From assembly GCA_963594655.1 (NCBI GenBank), contig CAVBFD010000020.1, positions 1-36,212 on the forward strand: a stretch of DNA of 36,212 nucleotides. Reading direction: 5' to 3'. This DNA is from Colivivens sp963594655. GTDB lineage: Bacteria; Bacteroidota; Bacteroidia; Bacteroidales; Bacteroidaceae. Shown piece by piece: positions 23,994 to 32,822 of the stretch. Each line of letters opens with the position of its first letter. The stretch's first letter is position 1. Below the pieces are notes generated by a model, which was not told the origin of the DNA, ran no database searches, and saw nothing but the letters and a program-made list of their open reading frames with translations. Made by a program: the position numbers and the translations under genes.

Positions 23994-26423
23994 ATGAAAG
24001 TATTGAAGTTTGGCGGGACATCCGTAGGTTCCGTGGAAAGTATTCTTAATGTGAAGAAAATCGTTGAGGCTCAGTCCGGGCCTGTCGTTGTTGTCGTCTC
24101 CGCCCTCGGTGGACTGACCGACAAGCTGATAGGCACGTCGAAGCTCGCTCAGGCAGGTGACGCCAAGTATCTCGACGCTTACTACGAGATGGTGCTGAGG
24201 CACCACGACATGATAGAGAAGGTCATAACCGACGACAGACGGAAAAAGGAACTGCTGAAGGAGATAGACGGTCTGTTGGAGGAACTGAAGAGCATCTACC
24301 AGGGTGTGTTCCTCATCCGCGACCTGTCGGAAAAGACCTCCAACGCCATCGTCAGCTATGGCGAGAGGATGTCGTCGAGGATATGCGCGGCGCTGATAAA
24401 GGACGCGGAACTGTACGACTCGCTCTCTTTCATCAAGACGGAGAAGAAACAGAACCGTAACTTCCTCTCCGATGAGGCTACGGACCAGCTCGTGAAGGAG
24501 GCGTTCAAGTCTCCGTTCAAGGTGGCTGTGGCAGGAGGGTTCATCTCCAGGGACGTGCATACAGGAGAGATTACCAACCTCGGCAGGGGCGGAAGTGACT
24601 ATACGGCAAGTATCATAGCGGCTACGCTCGACGCAGAGGCATTGGAGATATGGACTGATGTGGACGGCTTCATGACAGCCGACCCTCGTGTGATAAACAC
24701 GGCGTACACCATCGACAGTCTGAGTTACGTGGAGGCGATGGAGCTGTGCAATTTCGGAGCTAAGGTCGTTTACCCTCCTACCATATACCCTGTGTGCATA
24801 AAGAACATCCCGATATATATCAAGAACACCTTCCATCCGGAAGCTGTGGGTACTGTCATCGAGCAGGGGACACACGACACGCAGCGTGCCATCAAGGGCA
24901 TAAGCTCAATCAACAATATGAGTCTGATCACCGTGTCGGGACTGTCCATGGTGGGTGTCATCGGTGTCAACCGCCGTATATTCACCGCCCTTGCCGACAA
25001 CCAGATAAGCGTGTTCCTCGTGAGTCAGGCCTCTTCCGAGAGCAGCACCTCCATCGGTGTGCGCAACGAAGACGCGAAACTGGCGTGTGAGGTGCTTGAC
25101 GCTGAGTTCGCCAAGGAGATAGAGATGGGCGCCATGTTCCCGATGACGGTCGAGAGCAACCTCGCTACGGTGGCTGTGGTCGGGGAGAACATGAAGCACA
25201 CACCGGGTATCGCCGGCAAGTTGTTCGGCACACTGGGACGTAACGGCATCAGTGTCATCGCATGCGCCCAGGGGGCGTCGGAGACCAACATCTCTTTCGT
25301 GGTCGAGAGCCGTCTGTTGCGCAAGTCACTGAACGTCATCCACGACAGTTTCTTCCTTTCAGAGTACCAGGTACTCAACCTCTTCATCTGTGGTGTGGGT
25401 ACTGTGGGCGGCAGTCTGCTGCAGCAGATAGCGCACCAGCGCGACAAACTGAAGAAGGAGCGTAACCTGCTGTTGAACGTGGTGGGTATCGCGAGCAGCA
25501 AGAAGGCGGTGTTCAGCCGTGAGGGAATCGACCTCGACAACTACAGGGAGATTCTTGATAAGAGTGGGGACAGTGACATAGCGCGTCTGAAGAACGAGGT
25601 TATAGGCATGAACATCTTCAATTCGGTGTTCGTGGACTGTACCGCCAGTCAGGAGGTGGCGGCGCTCTACAACGACTTCTTTGAACACAGCATATCTGTG
25701 GTGGCTGCCAACAAGATAGCGGCTTCGTCCGACTACGACAACTACGCGCGGCTCAAGCAGACGGCGCGCAAGCGTAACGTCAAGTTCCTGTTTGAGACCA
25801 ACGTGGGGGCGGGACTTCCGGTTATAAACACCATCAACGACCTTACCAACAGCGGTGACAAGATACTGAAGATAGAGGCCATACTCAGTGGCACTCTCAA
25901 CTATATATTCAACACGGTGAGTGCCGACGTGCCGTTCAGTGAGGCTGTGCGGCGGTCGAAGGAGGAAGGCTATTCAGAACCTGACCCGCGTGTCGACCTC
26001 AGCGGTAAGGATGTGATACGCAAGTTGGTCATCCTCTCCCGTGAGGCAGGGTACAAGATCAACCAGGAGGACGTGGAACGCCACCTGTTCGTTCCCGAGG
26101 AGTACTTCACAGGGTCGCTGGAGAACTTCTGGCAGAAACTGCCCGATCTTGACGCTGAGTTTGAGGCAAGGCGCAAGGAACTGGAGAAGGACAATAAGCA
26201 CTGGCGTTTTGTGGCCAAACTGGAGAACGGCAAGGCGAGCGTCTCCCTTGAGGCGGTGTCGTCCGGTCATCCGTTCTACCGGCTGGAGGGTTCCAACAAC
26301 ATCATTCTGATCACTACCGAACGCTATCTGGACTATCCGATGCTGATTCAGGGTTATGGCGCGGGCGCGAGCGTGACCGCAGCCGGAGTGTTTGCCGACA
26401 TCATGAGCATCGCCAATATCTGA
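23994..26423 (+). CDS. thrA: Bifunctional aspartokinase / homoserine dehydrogenase
   Basis: This enzyme phosphorylates aspartate and later reduces aspartate semialdehyde to homoserine. The 809-residue protein has the aspartokinase domain (1 to about 300) with KFGGTSVGS (5-13) and GRGGSDYTA. Paired ACT domains (about 315-455, ISSINNMSLITVSG and VAVVGENMKHTPGIAGKLF) probably mediate allosteric inhibition by threonine. The homoserine dehydrogenase domain starts near 460 with the NAD(P) loop FICGVGTVGG and contains AANKIA, FETNVGAGLPVI and the YSEPDPRVDLSGKDV catalytic region. The fused architecture is as in E. coli ThrA/MetL. It leads an operon with the homoserine kinase candidate and thrC. Confidence 0.96.
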   Translation: MKVLKFGGTSVGSVESILNVKKIVEAQSGPVVVVVSALGGLTDKLIGTSKLAQAGDAKYLDAYYEMVLRHHDMIEKVITDDRRKKELLKEIDGLLEELKSIYQGVFLIRDLSEKTSNAIVSYGERMSSRICAALIKDAELYDSLSFIKTEKKQNRNFLSDEATDQLVKEAFKSPFKVAVAGGFISRDVHTGEITNLGRGGSDYTASIIAATLDAEALEIWTDVDGFMTADPRVINTAYTIDSLSYVEAMELCNFGAKVVYPPTIYPVCIKNIPIYIKNTFHPEAVGTVIEQGTHDTQRAIKGISSINNMSLITVSGLSMVGVIGVNRRIFTALADNQISVFLVSQASSESSTSIGVRNEDAKLACEVLDAEFAKEIEMGAMFPMTVESNLATVAVVGENMKHTPGIAGKLFGTLGRNGISVIACAQGASETNISFVVESRLLRKSLNVIHDSFFLSEYQVLNLFICGVGTVGGSLLQQIAHQRDKLKKERNLLLNVVGIASSKKAVFSREGIDLDNYREILDKSGDSDIARLKNEVIGMNIFNSVFVDCTASQEVAALYNDFFEHSISVVAANKIAASSDYDNYARLKQTARKRNVKFLFETNVGAGLPVINTINDLTNSGDKILKIEAILSGTLNYIFNTVSADVPFSEAVRRSKEEGYSEPDPRVDLSGKDVIRKLVILSREAGYKINQEDVERHLFVPEEYFTGSLENFWQKLPDLDAEFEARRKELEKDNKHWRFVAKLENGKASVSLEAVSSGHPFYRLEGSNNIILITTERYLDYPMLIQGYGAGASVTAAGVFADIMSIANI

Positions 26424-26468
26424 CGGTGGGCGCGGACATCATGAAGTACAACAAATGAAAGGAACACG

Positions 26469-27680
26469 ATGAAACACATTATTATATTAGGAGACGGAAT
26501 GGCGGACTGGCAGGAGGAAAGCCTTGGCGGCAAGACCCTGCTGCAGTATGCCGACACTCCATACATGGACATGCTCGCCCGGAAAGGACAGACGGGTATG
26601 CTCAAGACTGTTCCCGACGGCTTCCATCCGGGAAGTGAGGTGGCGAACAGCAGTATACTGGGCTACGACCAAAGTGAGGTGTATGAGGGACGCGGACCTC
26701 TGGAGGCAGCCAGCATCGGTGTGGAACTCGCACCCGATGACATGGCGATACGCTGCAACCTCATATGCATCGAAGGCGACAAGATAAAGAACCACTCTTG
26801 TGGACGACTGGAGACGGAGGAGGGCGATGTCCTGATGAAATACCTTCAGGAACACTTGGGAAACGAACGTGTCCACTTCTATACAGGTGTGCAGTACCGT
26901 CATCTCCTTGTCATCAAGGGAGGGGACAAGCATGTGAAGTGCGTGCCGCCTCATGACGTGCCGGGACAGCCTTGGCGGCCTCTGCTCGTAAAGGCGGAGA
27001 CACCGGAGGCGGAGGAGACAGCCGCACTCCTGAATGAACTCATAGTCAAGTCACAGGAACTGCTGGCAAAGCATCCGCTGAACCTGCGGAGGGTGAAGGA
27101 AGGGAAAGACCCTGCCAACTCCATCTGGCCGTGGGCAGGAGGCTACCGTCCCCACATGGCGCCGTTGACCACCACCTTCCCGCAGATACACAGTGGGGCT
27201 GTCATCACGGCGGTGGACCTGATACGTGGCATCGGTTCACTTGCGGGACTGCGGGTCATCAATGTGCCTGGAGCCACCGGACTCTACGACACCAATTATG
27301 AGGGAAAGGCACAGGCTGCCATCGACGCGCTCAAGACCGATGACTTCGTGTACCTGCATATAGAGGCAAGTGACGAGGCGGGGCATGACGGCAACATGAA
27401 ACTGAAATTACAGACCATAGAGAACCTCGACAGTAGGGCTGTGGGTCCTATATACGAGGCGGTGAAGGACTGGGACGAACCAGTGTGCATCGCGGTGCTG
27501 CCCGACCATCCCACCCCTGTGCGCCACCGCACGCATACCAATGAACCGGTGCCGTTCCTTATCTACGCCCCGGGCATTCAGCCCGACGGGGTGGAGACCT
27601 TCGACGAGATGGCGTGCCGGAACGGACGGTTCGGACAATTACAGAAAGATGAATTTATAAAAGCGTTTATGAGTATATGA
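26469..27680 (+). CDS. ApgM-like protein, proposed homoserine kinase
   Basis: The 403-residue protein belongs to the archaeal-type cofactor-independent phosphoglycerate mutase family in the alkaline phosphatase superfamily. It has metal ligands in GDGMAD (8-13), the nucleophile segment GSEVANSSILGYD (55-67, Ser61 or Ser62), EASDEAGHDG and the late LPDHPTPVRHRTHTNEPVPF. It sits between thrA and thrC, overlapping thrC by 4 nt (ATGA). The operon has no GHMP-type thrB. A TIGRFAM model for this subfamily (TIGR02535) is named proposed homoserine kinase on the basis of this context. Homoserine phosphorylation is thus more likely than glycolytic mutase activity, though the motifs alone cannot exclude the latter. 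Confidence 0.9.
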   Translation: MKHIIILGDGMADWQEESLGGKTLLQYADTPYMDMLARKGQTGMLKTVPDGFHPGSEVANSSILGYDQSEVYEGRGPLEAASIGVELAPDDMAIRCNLICIEGDKIKNHSCGRLETEEGDVLMKYLQEHLGNERVHFYTGVQYRHLLVIKGGDKHVKCVPPHDVPGQPWRPLLVKAETPEAEETAALLNELIVKSQELLAKHPLNLRRVKEGKDPANSIWPWAGGYRPHMAPLTTTFPQIHSGAVITAVDLIRGIGSLAGLRVINVPGATGLYDTNYEGKAQAAIDALKTDDFVYLHIEASDEAGHDGNMKLKLQTIENLDSRAVGPIYEAVKDWDEPVCIAVLPDHPTPVRHRTHTNEPVPFLIYAPGIQPDGVETFDEMACRNGRFGQLQKDEFIKAFMSI

Positions 27681-28990
27681 AGTTTTATAGCACTAATGGA
27701 CAAGCCCCTGTGGCTGATTTGGAAAAGGCGGTGGTCAAAGGACTTGCCGAGGACAAGGGCTTGTATATGCCGGAGAGGATAAAGACCCTTCCGCAGACCT
27801 TTTTCGACACTATTCAGGACAAGTCGTTTCAGGAGATAGCCTGTACCGTGGCTGAAGCCTTCTTCGGTGAGGATGTGGACGCTGAGTCACTGTGCGGCAT
27901 TGTCAACGACACCCTTTCGTTCGACTGCCCTGTGGTGAAGGTGACCGACTCCATATATTCACTGGAACTGTTCCACGGTCCCACACTGGCGTTCAAGGAT
28001 GTCGGTGCGAGGTTCATGGCCCGGCTCTTGCAGTACTTCCTCAGGAAGGAGGGTATGTGCGGCAAGGAGGTGAACGTGCTGGTCGCCACGTCCGGAGATA
28101 CAGGCAGTGCCGTGGCGAACGGCTTCCTCGGAGTTGACGGCATCCATGTGTATGTGCTTTATCCCAAGGGTAAGGTGAGTCCCATTCAGGAATGTCAGTT
28201 CACCACCCTCGGCAGGAACATCACGGCGATTGAGGTGGACGGTGTCTTCGACGACTGCCAGGCTCTGGTGAAGTCGGCTTTCATGGACGCTGATCTCAAC
28301 AAGGCTCTCAAACTCACTTCCGCCAACAGCATCAATGTGGCGCGTTTCCTTCCACAGTCATTCTATTATTTCCATGCCTATGCGCAGATGAAGAGGAGGG
28401 GATTGGCAGACAACCTCGTCTTCTGTGTCCCTTCGGGCAACTTCGGCAATATATGCGCCGGACTGTTCGCCAAGAGGATGGGACTGCCGGTGAAACGTTT
28501 CATAGCGGCCAACAACGCCAACAGTGTGTTCTATGACTATCTGCGGACAGGGGTCTACAGTCCACGTCCGTCCGTACAGACTATCGCCAACGCCATGGAT
28601 GTGGGCGACCCGAGCAACTTCGCGCGTATCTATGACCTGTACGGTAAGGACTATGAGGCCATCAGGGCTGATATAAGTGGGGCGACATACTCCGACGCGC
28701 AGATAAGCGAGACGATACGTGAGGTCCACAGCCGTACTGGGTATGTGTGTGACCCTCACGGAGCGTGTGGCTACCGTGCCTTGTCCGAGCAGTTGAACCG
28801 TGGCGAGACAGGTGTGTTCCTTGAAACTGCTTATCCTGCGAAATTCAAGGGTACGGTGGATGGCATACTGAACTCCGATATACGCATACCGGACAGGTTG
28901 CTTGCGTTCATGAAAGGCGAGAAGCAGTCCGTTCCAATGTCTAAGGACTTCGGGAACTTCAAGGATTACCTTTTGGGACACGCTCAATAA
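27677..28990 (+). CDS. thrC: Threonine synthase
   Basis: This PLP enzyme converts O-phosphohomoserine to threonine. The 437-residue protein has the N-terminal FYSTNGQAPVADLEKAVVKGL typical of the E. coli/yeast-type enzyme, the PLP lysine in HGPTLAFKDVGARF (Lys107) and the phosphate-binding ATSGDTGSAVANGF. It also has VPSGNFGNICAGLFAKRMGLPV and the late CDPHGACGYRAL. Its start overlaps the preceding gene by 4 nt, and a HAD phosphatase begins 10 nt after its stop. Confidence 0.96.
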   Translation: MKFYSTNGQAPVADLEKAVVKGLAEDKGLYMPERIKTLPQTFFDTIQDKSFQEIACTVAEAFFGEDVDAESLCGIVNDTLSFDCPVVKVTDSIYSLELFHGPTLAFKDVGARFMARLLQYFLRKEGMCGKEVNVLVATSGDTGSAVANGFLGVDGIHVYVLYPKGKVSPIQECQFTTLGRNITAIEVDGVFDDCQALVKSAFMDADLNKALKLTSANSINVARFLPQSFYYFHAYAQMKRRGLADNLVFCVPSGNFGNICAGLFAKRMGLPVKRFIAANNANSVFYDYLRTGVYSPRPSVQTIANAMDVGDPSNFARIYDLYGKDYEAIRADISGATYSDAQISETIREVHSRTGYVCDPHGACGYRALSEQLNRGETGVFLETAYPAKFKGTVDGILNSDIRIPDRLLAFMKGEKQSVPMSKDFGNFKDYLLGHAQ

Positions 28991-29000
28991 CGGCGGTGTG

Positions 29001-29780
29001 ATGATAAAGGCGATATTCCTTGATATCGACGGCACTCTGGTGTCGTTCAAGACCCACCACATACCACAGTCGGCCATCGATGCCTTGCAGAAGGCAAGGG
29101 AGAGGGGTGTGAAAGTGTTCATAGCCACAGGTAGACCCTTGCCTTTCGTGAATAATCTGGATGGATTGGAGTACGACGGCATCATGACCGTGAACGGAGC
29201 CAATTGTCAGCTTGGCGACGGCACCCTCCTGTCCCATAACCCGGTTAGTCGGGACGACCTGAAGAGACTGATGGAGTACTACAGCCGGCATCCTTTCCCT
29301 GTGGCTTTCGCGTCCAACGACGATGTGTTCATGACCATGTCGTCCGAGGGGACGGGCGAGGTCTTCGAACTGCTCAATCTCAAAGCTCCGAGGACTGCGC
29401 CGATTGACGAGTGCCTGAACATGGACGTGATGCAGATAATCGGTTTCTTCGACACTGATGAGGAGACGGTGCTGATGAGGGATGTCCTTACCGGATGTGC
29501 CGCACAGCGGTGGCACTCCAAGTTCGCCGATGTCATCAGCGCCGGCAACAACAAGGCCCGGGGTATCGACACGATGATACGCCATTATGGGATAAGTCTC
29601 GACGAGACGATGGCGTTCGGTGACGGCGGAAACGACAAGGAAATGCTCCGTCATGTGGGTTGTGGAGTGGCTATGGGCAATGCCCGGAGTGAGGTGAAGG
29701 AAGTGGCGCATTATGTCACTCAGAGTGTCGATAATGACGGAATAGCCCTCGCTTTGCGGAAATTTATGGGTATAGACTGA
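29001..29780 (+). CDS. Cof-type HAD-IIB family hydrolase
   Basis: The 259-residue protein starts with the HAD nucleophile motif FLDIDGTLV (Asp8 and Asp10) and has ATGRPLPFV (motif II), a central type IIB cap (about 85-190), a motif III lysine near NNKARGID and motif IV AFGDGGNDKEML followed by GVAMGNARSEVK. These phosphatases act on sugar phosphates, nucleotides or flavin precursors, and the substrate cannot be read from sequence. It begins 10 nt after thrC and is probably transcribed with it, but a link to threonine metabolism is only suggested by position. ATG at 29001 was preferred over the GTG one codon upstream. Confidence 0.9.
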   Translation: MIKAIFLDIDGTLVSFKTHHIPQSAIDALQKARERGVKVFIATGRPLPFVNNLDGLEYDGIMTVNGANCQLGDGTLLSHNPVSRDDLKRLMEYYSRHPFPVAFASNDDVFMTMSSEGTGEVFELLNLKAPRTAPIDECLNMDVMQIIGFFDTDEETVLMRDVLTGCAAQRWHSKFADVISAGNNKARGIDTMIRHYGISLDETMAFGDGGNDKEMLRHVGCGVAMGNARSEVKEVAHYVTQSVDNDGIALALRKFMGID

Positions 29781-29798
29781 AAAAAGTCTCCGATAAGT

Positions 29799-29829
29799 TT
29801 TGTCAGTTTAAAAATAAGTCCTACCTTTG
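29799..29829 (+). promoter_or_regulatory. Promoter of tRNA-Phe
   Basis: TTTG at 29799-29802 and TACCTTTG at 29822-29829 have a 19-bp spacer. Transcription is predicted from about 29833, 15 nt before the tRNA. Confidence 0.8.
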
Positions 29830-29847
29830 CACCCGCAAATCAGAAAT

Positions 29848-29923
29848 GGTGCCATAGCTCAGTTGGTAGAGCATCGGACTGAAAATCCGTGTGTCACTGG
29901 TTCGAATCCCGTTGGCACCACCA
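29848..29923 (+). tRNA. tRNA-Phe (anticodon GAA)
   Basis: The 76-nt cloverleaf has a perfect 7-bp acceptor stem, D-arm GCTC/GAGC, anticodon loop CTGAAAA with GAA, a five-base variable loop, a T-loop with TTCGAAT and an encoded 3' CCA. Two pairs are imperfect: U27-U43 at the top of the anticodon stem and U51-C63 in the T-stem. All identity positions visible are those of tRNA-Phe. Confidence 0.95.
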
Positions 29924-29926
29924 ATC

Positions 29927-29967
29927 AAATCGTCGAATGTCTCTATGATGTTTGACGATTTTTTTTT
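29927..29967 (+). terminator. Intrinsic terminator after tRNA-Phe
   Basis: AAATCGTC at 29927-29934 pairs with GACGATTT at 29954-29961, and the run of nine Ts covers 29959-29967. It begins 4 nt after the tRNA 3' end and separates it from the MFS gene. Confidence 0.8.
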
Positions 29968-30007
29968 GAAACGAATGACCGATTGATGTTAGAAAAACAC
30001 TCTCCTT

Positions 30008-31222
30008 ATGCATAAGTCTCTAATCGCCCTCGCCTTCGGCACGTTCGCCTTGGGCATCACCGAATACGTGATGATGGGCATCCTCCCTTACATTGCAGCC
30101 GACTTTCATGTGAGCGTGTCCGAGGCAGGTTACTTCATATCCGCCTATGCCTTGGGCGTGTGTGCCGGCGCGCCTCTGGTGGCGGTCTTTTGCAGGAAAT
30201 GGCCGTTGAAGAAGATACTGTACCTGCTTGTCAGTGTCATGCTTGCCGCGTCCCTGTGCATGACCCTCTGTCCCGCACCTGCCGGCGGCACTTCTGGGAT
30301 GGGGTGGCAGTTCTGGTTGATGATGGTGTTCCGTTTCCTCGCAGGTACGCCCCATGGAGCTTTCTTCGGTGTCGGAAGTATCGTGGCGGACAGACTGTCC
30401 AAGGGCAACGGGTCGGTCTTCGCCGTCGCTGTCATGTGTTCGGGCATGACGGTAGCCAATCTGATAGGCATACCGCTTGGCACTTTCCTCACGGGACTTA
30501 TATCATGGCGGCTTGTGTTCGCCTTTGCCACTGTATGGAACGTCATGACGATGCTTGCGGTGGTGAAGTGGATTCCACGCATGGACGCTTTGCCCGACAC
30601 TGGGGTGAAAGGGGCGTTCCGCTTCCTCAAGACCCTTGCTCCATGGCTTCTCATACTTGCCACTATATTCGGTAACGGTGGCGTGTTCTGTTGGTACAGC
30701 TACGTCTCTCCAACCCTCACCGACTTGGGCGGTGTACCTAAGAGCTGGATGACAGCCATGATGGCATTGGCAGGAGCCGGTATGGTGGTGGGCAACATAG
30801 TGGGAGGAAAACTGTCTGACCGCTTCGGGCCGGGACATACCTGCCGCAGCCTGGAAGTGACCCTGTTCGTCAGTCTGGTTCTCATCGCCCTGACCGCCCA
30901 GTGGATGTGGTGCAGCATACCGTTGATGTTCATCACAGCCGGTTGTCTTTTTGCCGTCTCCTCTCCCCAGCAGCTGCTTCTCCTCCGTTTCAGTAAGGGA
31001 GGTGAACTGATGGGCGGCGCCATGATACAGTTGGCGTTCAACTTCGGCAATGCAGTCGGGGCTTTCTTCGGCGGTCTGCCTATCGATGAGTCCAATCCGC
31101 AGACATACCACTATCCTGCGGCGATAGGGGCGGTACTCGCCTTCTTTGGTGTGATTTGCTATATCATATTCTGTAAGAAATACGAGAAACGGCTAAAGCG
31201 TGACGTGACAGTCAAGTCATGA
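30008..31222 (+). CDS. MFS transporter, AraJ-like (DHA1 efflux type)
   Basis: The 404-residue protein has about twelve hydrophobic segments. Its N-terminus, ALAFGTFALGITEYVMMGILPYIAADF, is the signature of the AraJ/arabinose-efflux branch of the DHA1 family, with the GTPHGAFFGVGSIVADRL segment in the fourth and fifth helices and a motif-A-like GGKLSDRFG between helices 8 and 9. Such proteins export sugars or small drugs by proton antiport. It lies 92 bp upstream of xylB, but xylB has its own -7 box, so the two may be separate units. The substrate is unknown. No convincing promoter was found in the 40 bp after the tRNA terminator. Confidence 0.88.
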   Translation: MHKSLIALAFGTFALGITEYVMMGILPYIAADFHVSVSEAGYFISAYALGVCAGAPLVAVFCRKWPLKKILYLLVSVMLAASLCMTLCPAPAGGTSGMGWQFWLMMVFRFLAGTPHGAFFGVGSIVADRLSKGNGSVFAVAVMCSGMTVANLIGIPLGTFLTGLISWRLVFAFATVWNVMTMLAVVKWIPRMDALPDTGVKGAFRFLKTLAPWLLILATIFGNGGVFCWYSYVSPTLTDLGGVPKSWMTAMMALAGAGMVVGNIVGGKLSDRFGPGHTCRSLEVTLFVSLVLIALTAQWMWCSIPLMFITAGCLFAVSSPQQLLLLRFSKGGELMGGAMIQLAFNFGNAVGAFFGGLPIDESNPQTYHYPAAIGAVLAFFGVICYIIFCKKYEKRLKRDVTVKS

Positions 31223-31278
31223 TGCAAATGTATTAGTTTTTGGTTCAAAAGAAAAATACTCCGTTTACGGAAAAATCA

Positions 31279-31286
31279 TAACTTTG
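31279..31286 (+). promoter_or_regulatory. -7 box of the xylBA operon
   Basis: TAACTTTG fits the -7 consensus and gives a 25-nt leader to the xylB start. The -33 position has no TTTG (the nearest is 36 bp upstream), so the promoter may need an activator. Confidence 0.6.
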
Positions 31287-31314
31287 CAACCAAATACCAA
31301 TAACATATTGTATC

Positions 31315-32802
31315 ATGTATCTATTAGGCTACGACATCGGGACATCGTCAATCAAGGCGTCGCTTGTCAATATCAGTACAGGCAAGTGTGAGGCTTCCGC
31401 GTTCTATCCGGAGACGGAAGCCGGCATCATCGTGAAGAAAGTGGGTTGGGCTGAGCAGGACCCGGAGGACTGGTGGACAAACCTCATACAAGCCACCCGA
31501 AAGTTGGAGGGGCAGCAGCCCGGAAAACTAAGGGAGGTGAAGGCTATAGGCATCAGTTACCAGATGCACGGACTTGTCTGCGTGGACAAGGACGGTAAGG
31601 CCCTCCGCCCGAGTATCATTTGGTGTGACAGCCGCGCCGTACCCTACGGCAACAAGGCGTTCGATGGAATCGGTCATGACAGATGTCTCGGACACCTCCT
31701 CAATTCACCGGGCAACTTCACCGCATCCAAGTTGGCATGGGTGAAGGAGAATGAGCCGGAGGTCTATTCCAAGATAAACAAGATTATGCTTCCCGGTGAT
31801 TTCATCGCCATGAAGTTGAGTGGCGGCACAATCAACACCACTATATCAGGCTTGTCAGAGGGCATGTTCTGGGACTTCAAGGAGAACCGCATAAGCAGGG
31901 ATGTCATGGATTACTTCGGGTTCAGTGAGACTCTGATTCCAGACATCGTGCCTACCTTCTCTGTGCAGTCGCACGTGTGCCGGACTGTAGCCGATGAAAT
32001 CGGAGTGCCTGTAGGTACACCGATAGCTTATAGGGGTGGCGACCAACCGAACAACGCTTTGTCGCTCAACGTGATGAAACCGGGTGAGGTGGCAGCCACA
32101 GGCGGTACGTCAGGGGTGGTGTACGGAATACTCGGGGATGTGAACTACGACAAGTTGTCCAGGGTGAACACCTTCGCCCACGTCAACCACAACCAGCCCG
32201 ACACACGGTTGGGCGTACTTCTGTGTATCAACGGAACGGGAATCCTCAACGCGTGGATGAAACGTAATGTCGCACCCGAGGGTATGGACTATCCTGCCAT
32301 GAACGAACTGGCAGACCAAGTGCCTATCGGTTCCGAAGGCTTGTCTGTCATTCCGTTCGGAAACGGCGCAGAGCGTCTTCTCCAGAACAAGGACGTGGGT
32401 TGCAGCATCCACGGACTGAACTTTAATATCCACAAGAAGCAGCACCTGCTCCGTGCCGCACAGGAGGGTATCGTCTTCTCGTTCGCCTACGGCATGGACA
32501 TCATGCGGCAGATGGGTATGGAGATAAAGACCATCAAGGCGGGTCATGCCAACATGTTCCTCAACCCGATGTTCGTAAGGACACTGGCGAGTGTCACCGG
32601 GGCTACCATTGAACTCTACGACACCGACGGATCCGCAGGTGCGGCTAAGGGTGCCGGCATAGGCGCAGGTTACTACCGTGACAGTGACGAGGCGTTCGCC
32701 ACGTTGCGGCATTATGCCACTTTCAAGCCCGACACGGAACAGCAGGACGCTTACCGTGACGCTTACCGCCGTTGGGTGGAGATATTGAGACAATTCATAT
32801 AA
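31315..32802 (+). CDS. xylB: Xylulokinase
   Basis: Xylulokinase phosphorylates D-xylulose to xylulose 5-phosphate. The 495-residue FGGY-family protein has the N-terminal phosphate loop LLGYDIGTSSIKASLV, the sugar-contacting YQMHGLVCVD and IIWCDSRA, and the catalytic Asp243 in RGGDQPNNALS. The ATP-binding C-terminal half has ATGGTSGVVYG, EGIVFSFAYGMDIM and GSAGAAKGAGIGAG. It lies 20 nt upstream of xylA, and this pairing makes xylulokinase the most likely activity among FGGY kinases. Confidence 0.95.
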   Translation: MYLLGYDIGTSSIKASLVNISTGKCEASAFYPETEAGIIVKKVGWAEQDPEDWWTNLIQATRKLEGQQPGKLREVKAIGISYQMHGLVCVDKDGKALRPSIIWCDSRAVPYGNKAFDGIGHDRCLGHLLNSPGNFTASKLAWVKENEPEVYSKINKIMLPGDFIAMKLSGGTINTTISGLSEGMFWDFKENRISRDVMDYFGFSETLIPDIVPTFSVQSHVCRTVADEIGVPVGTPIAYRGGDQPNNALSLNVMKPGEVAATGGTSGVVYGILGDVNYDKLSRVNTFAHVNHNQPDTRLGVLLCINGTGILNAWMKRNVAPEGMDYPAMNELADQVPIGSEGLSVIPFGNGAERLLQNKDVGCSIHGLNFNIHKKQHLLRAAQEGIVFSFAYGMDIMRQMGMEIKTIKAGHANMFLNPMFVRTLASVTGATIELYDTDGSAGAAKGAGIGAGYYRDSDEAFATLRHYATFKPDTEQQDAYRDAYRRWVEILRQFI

Positions 32803-32822
32803 ATCACTTTATACAATCAATT

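Noticed and set aside
23805..24875. 356-codon minus-strand frame opposite the 3' end of priA and thrA
   Set aside because: It spans the priA-thrA intergenic promoter and both genes are well supported on the plus strand.
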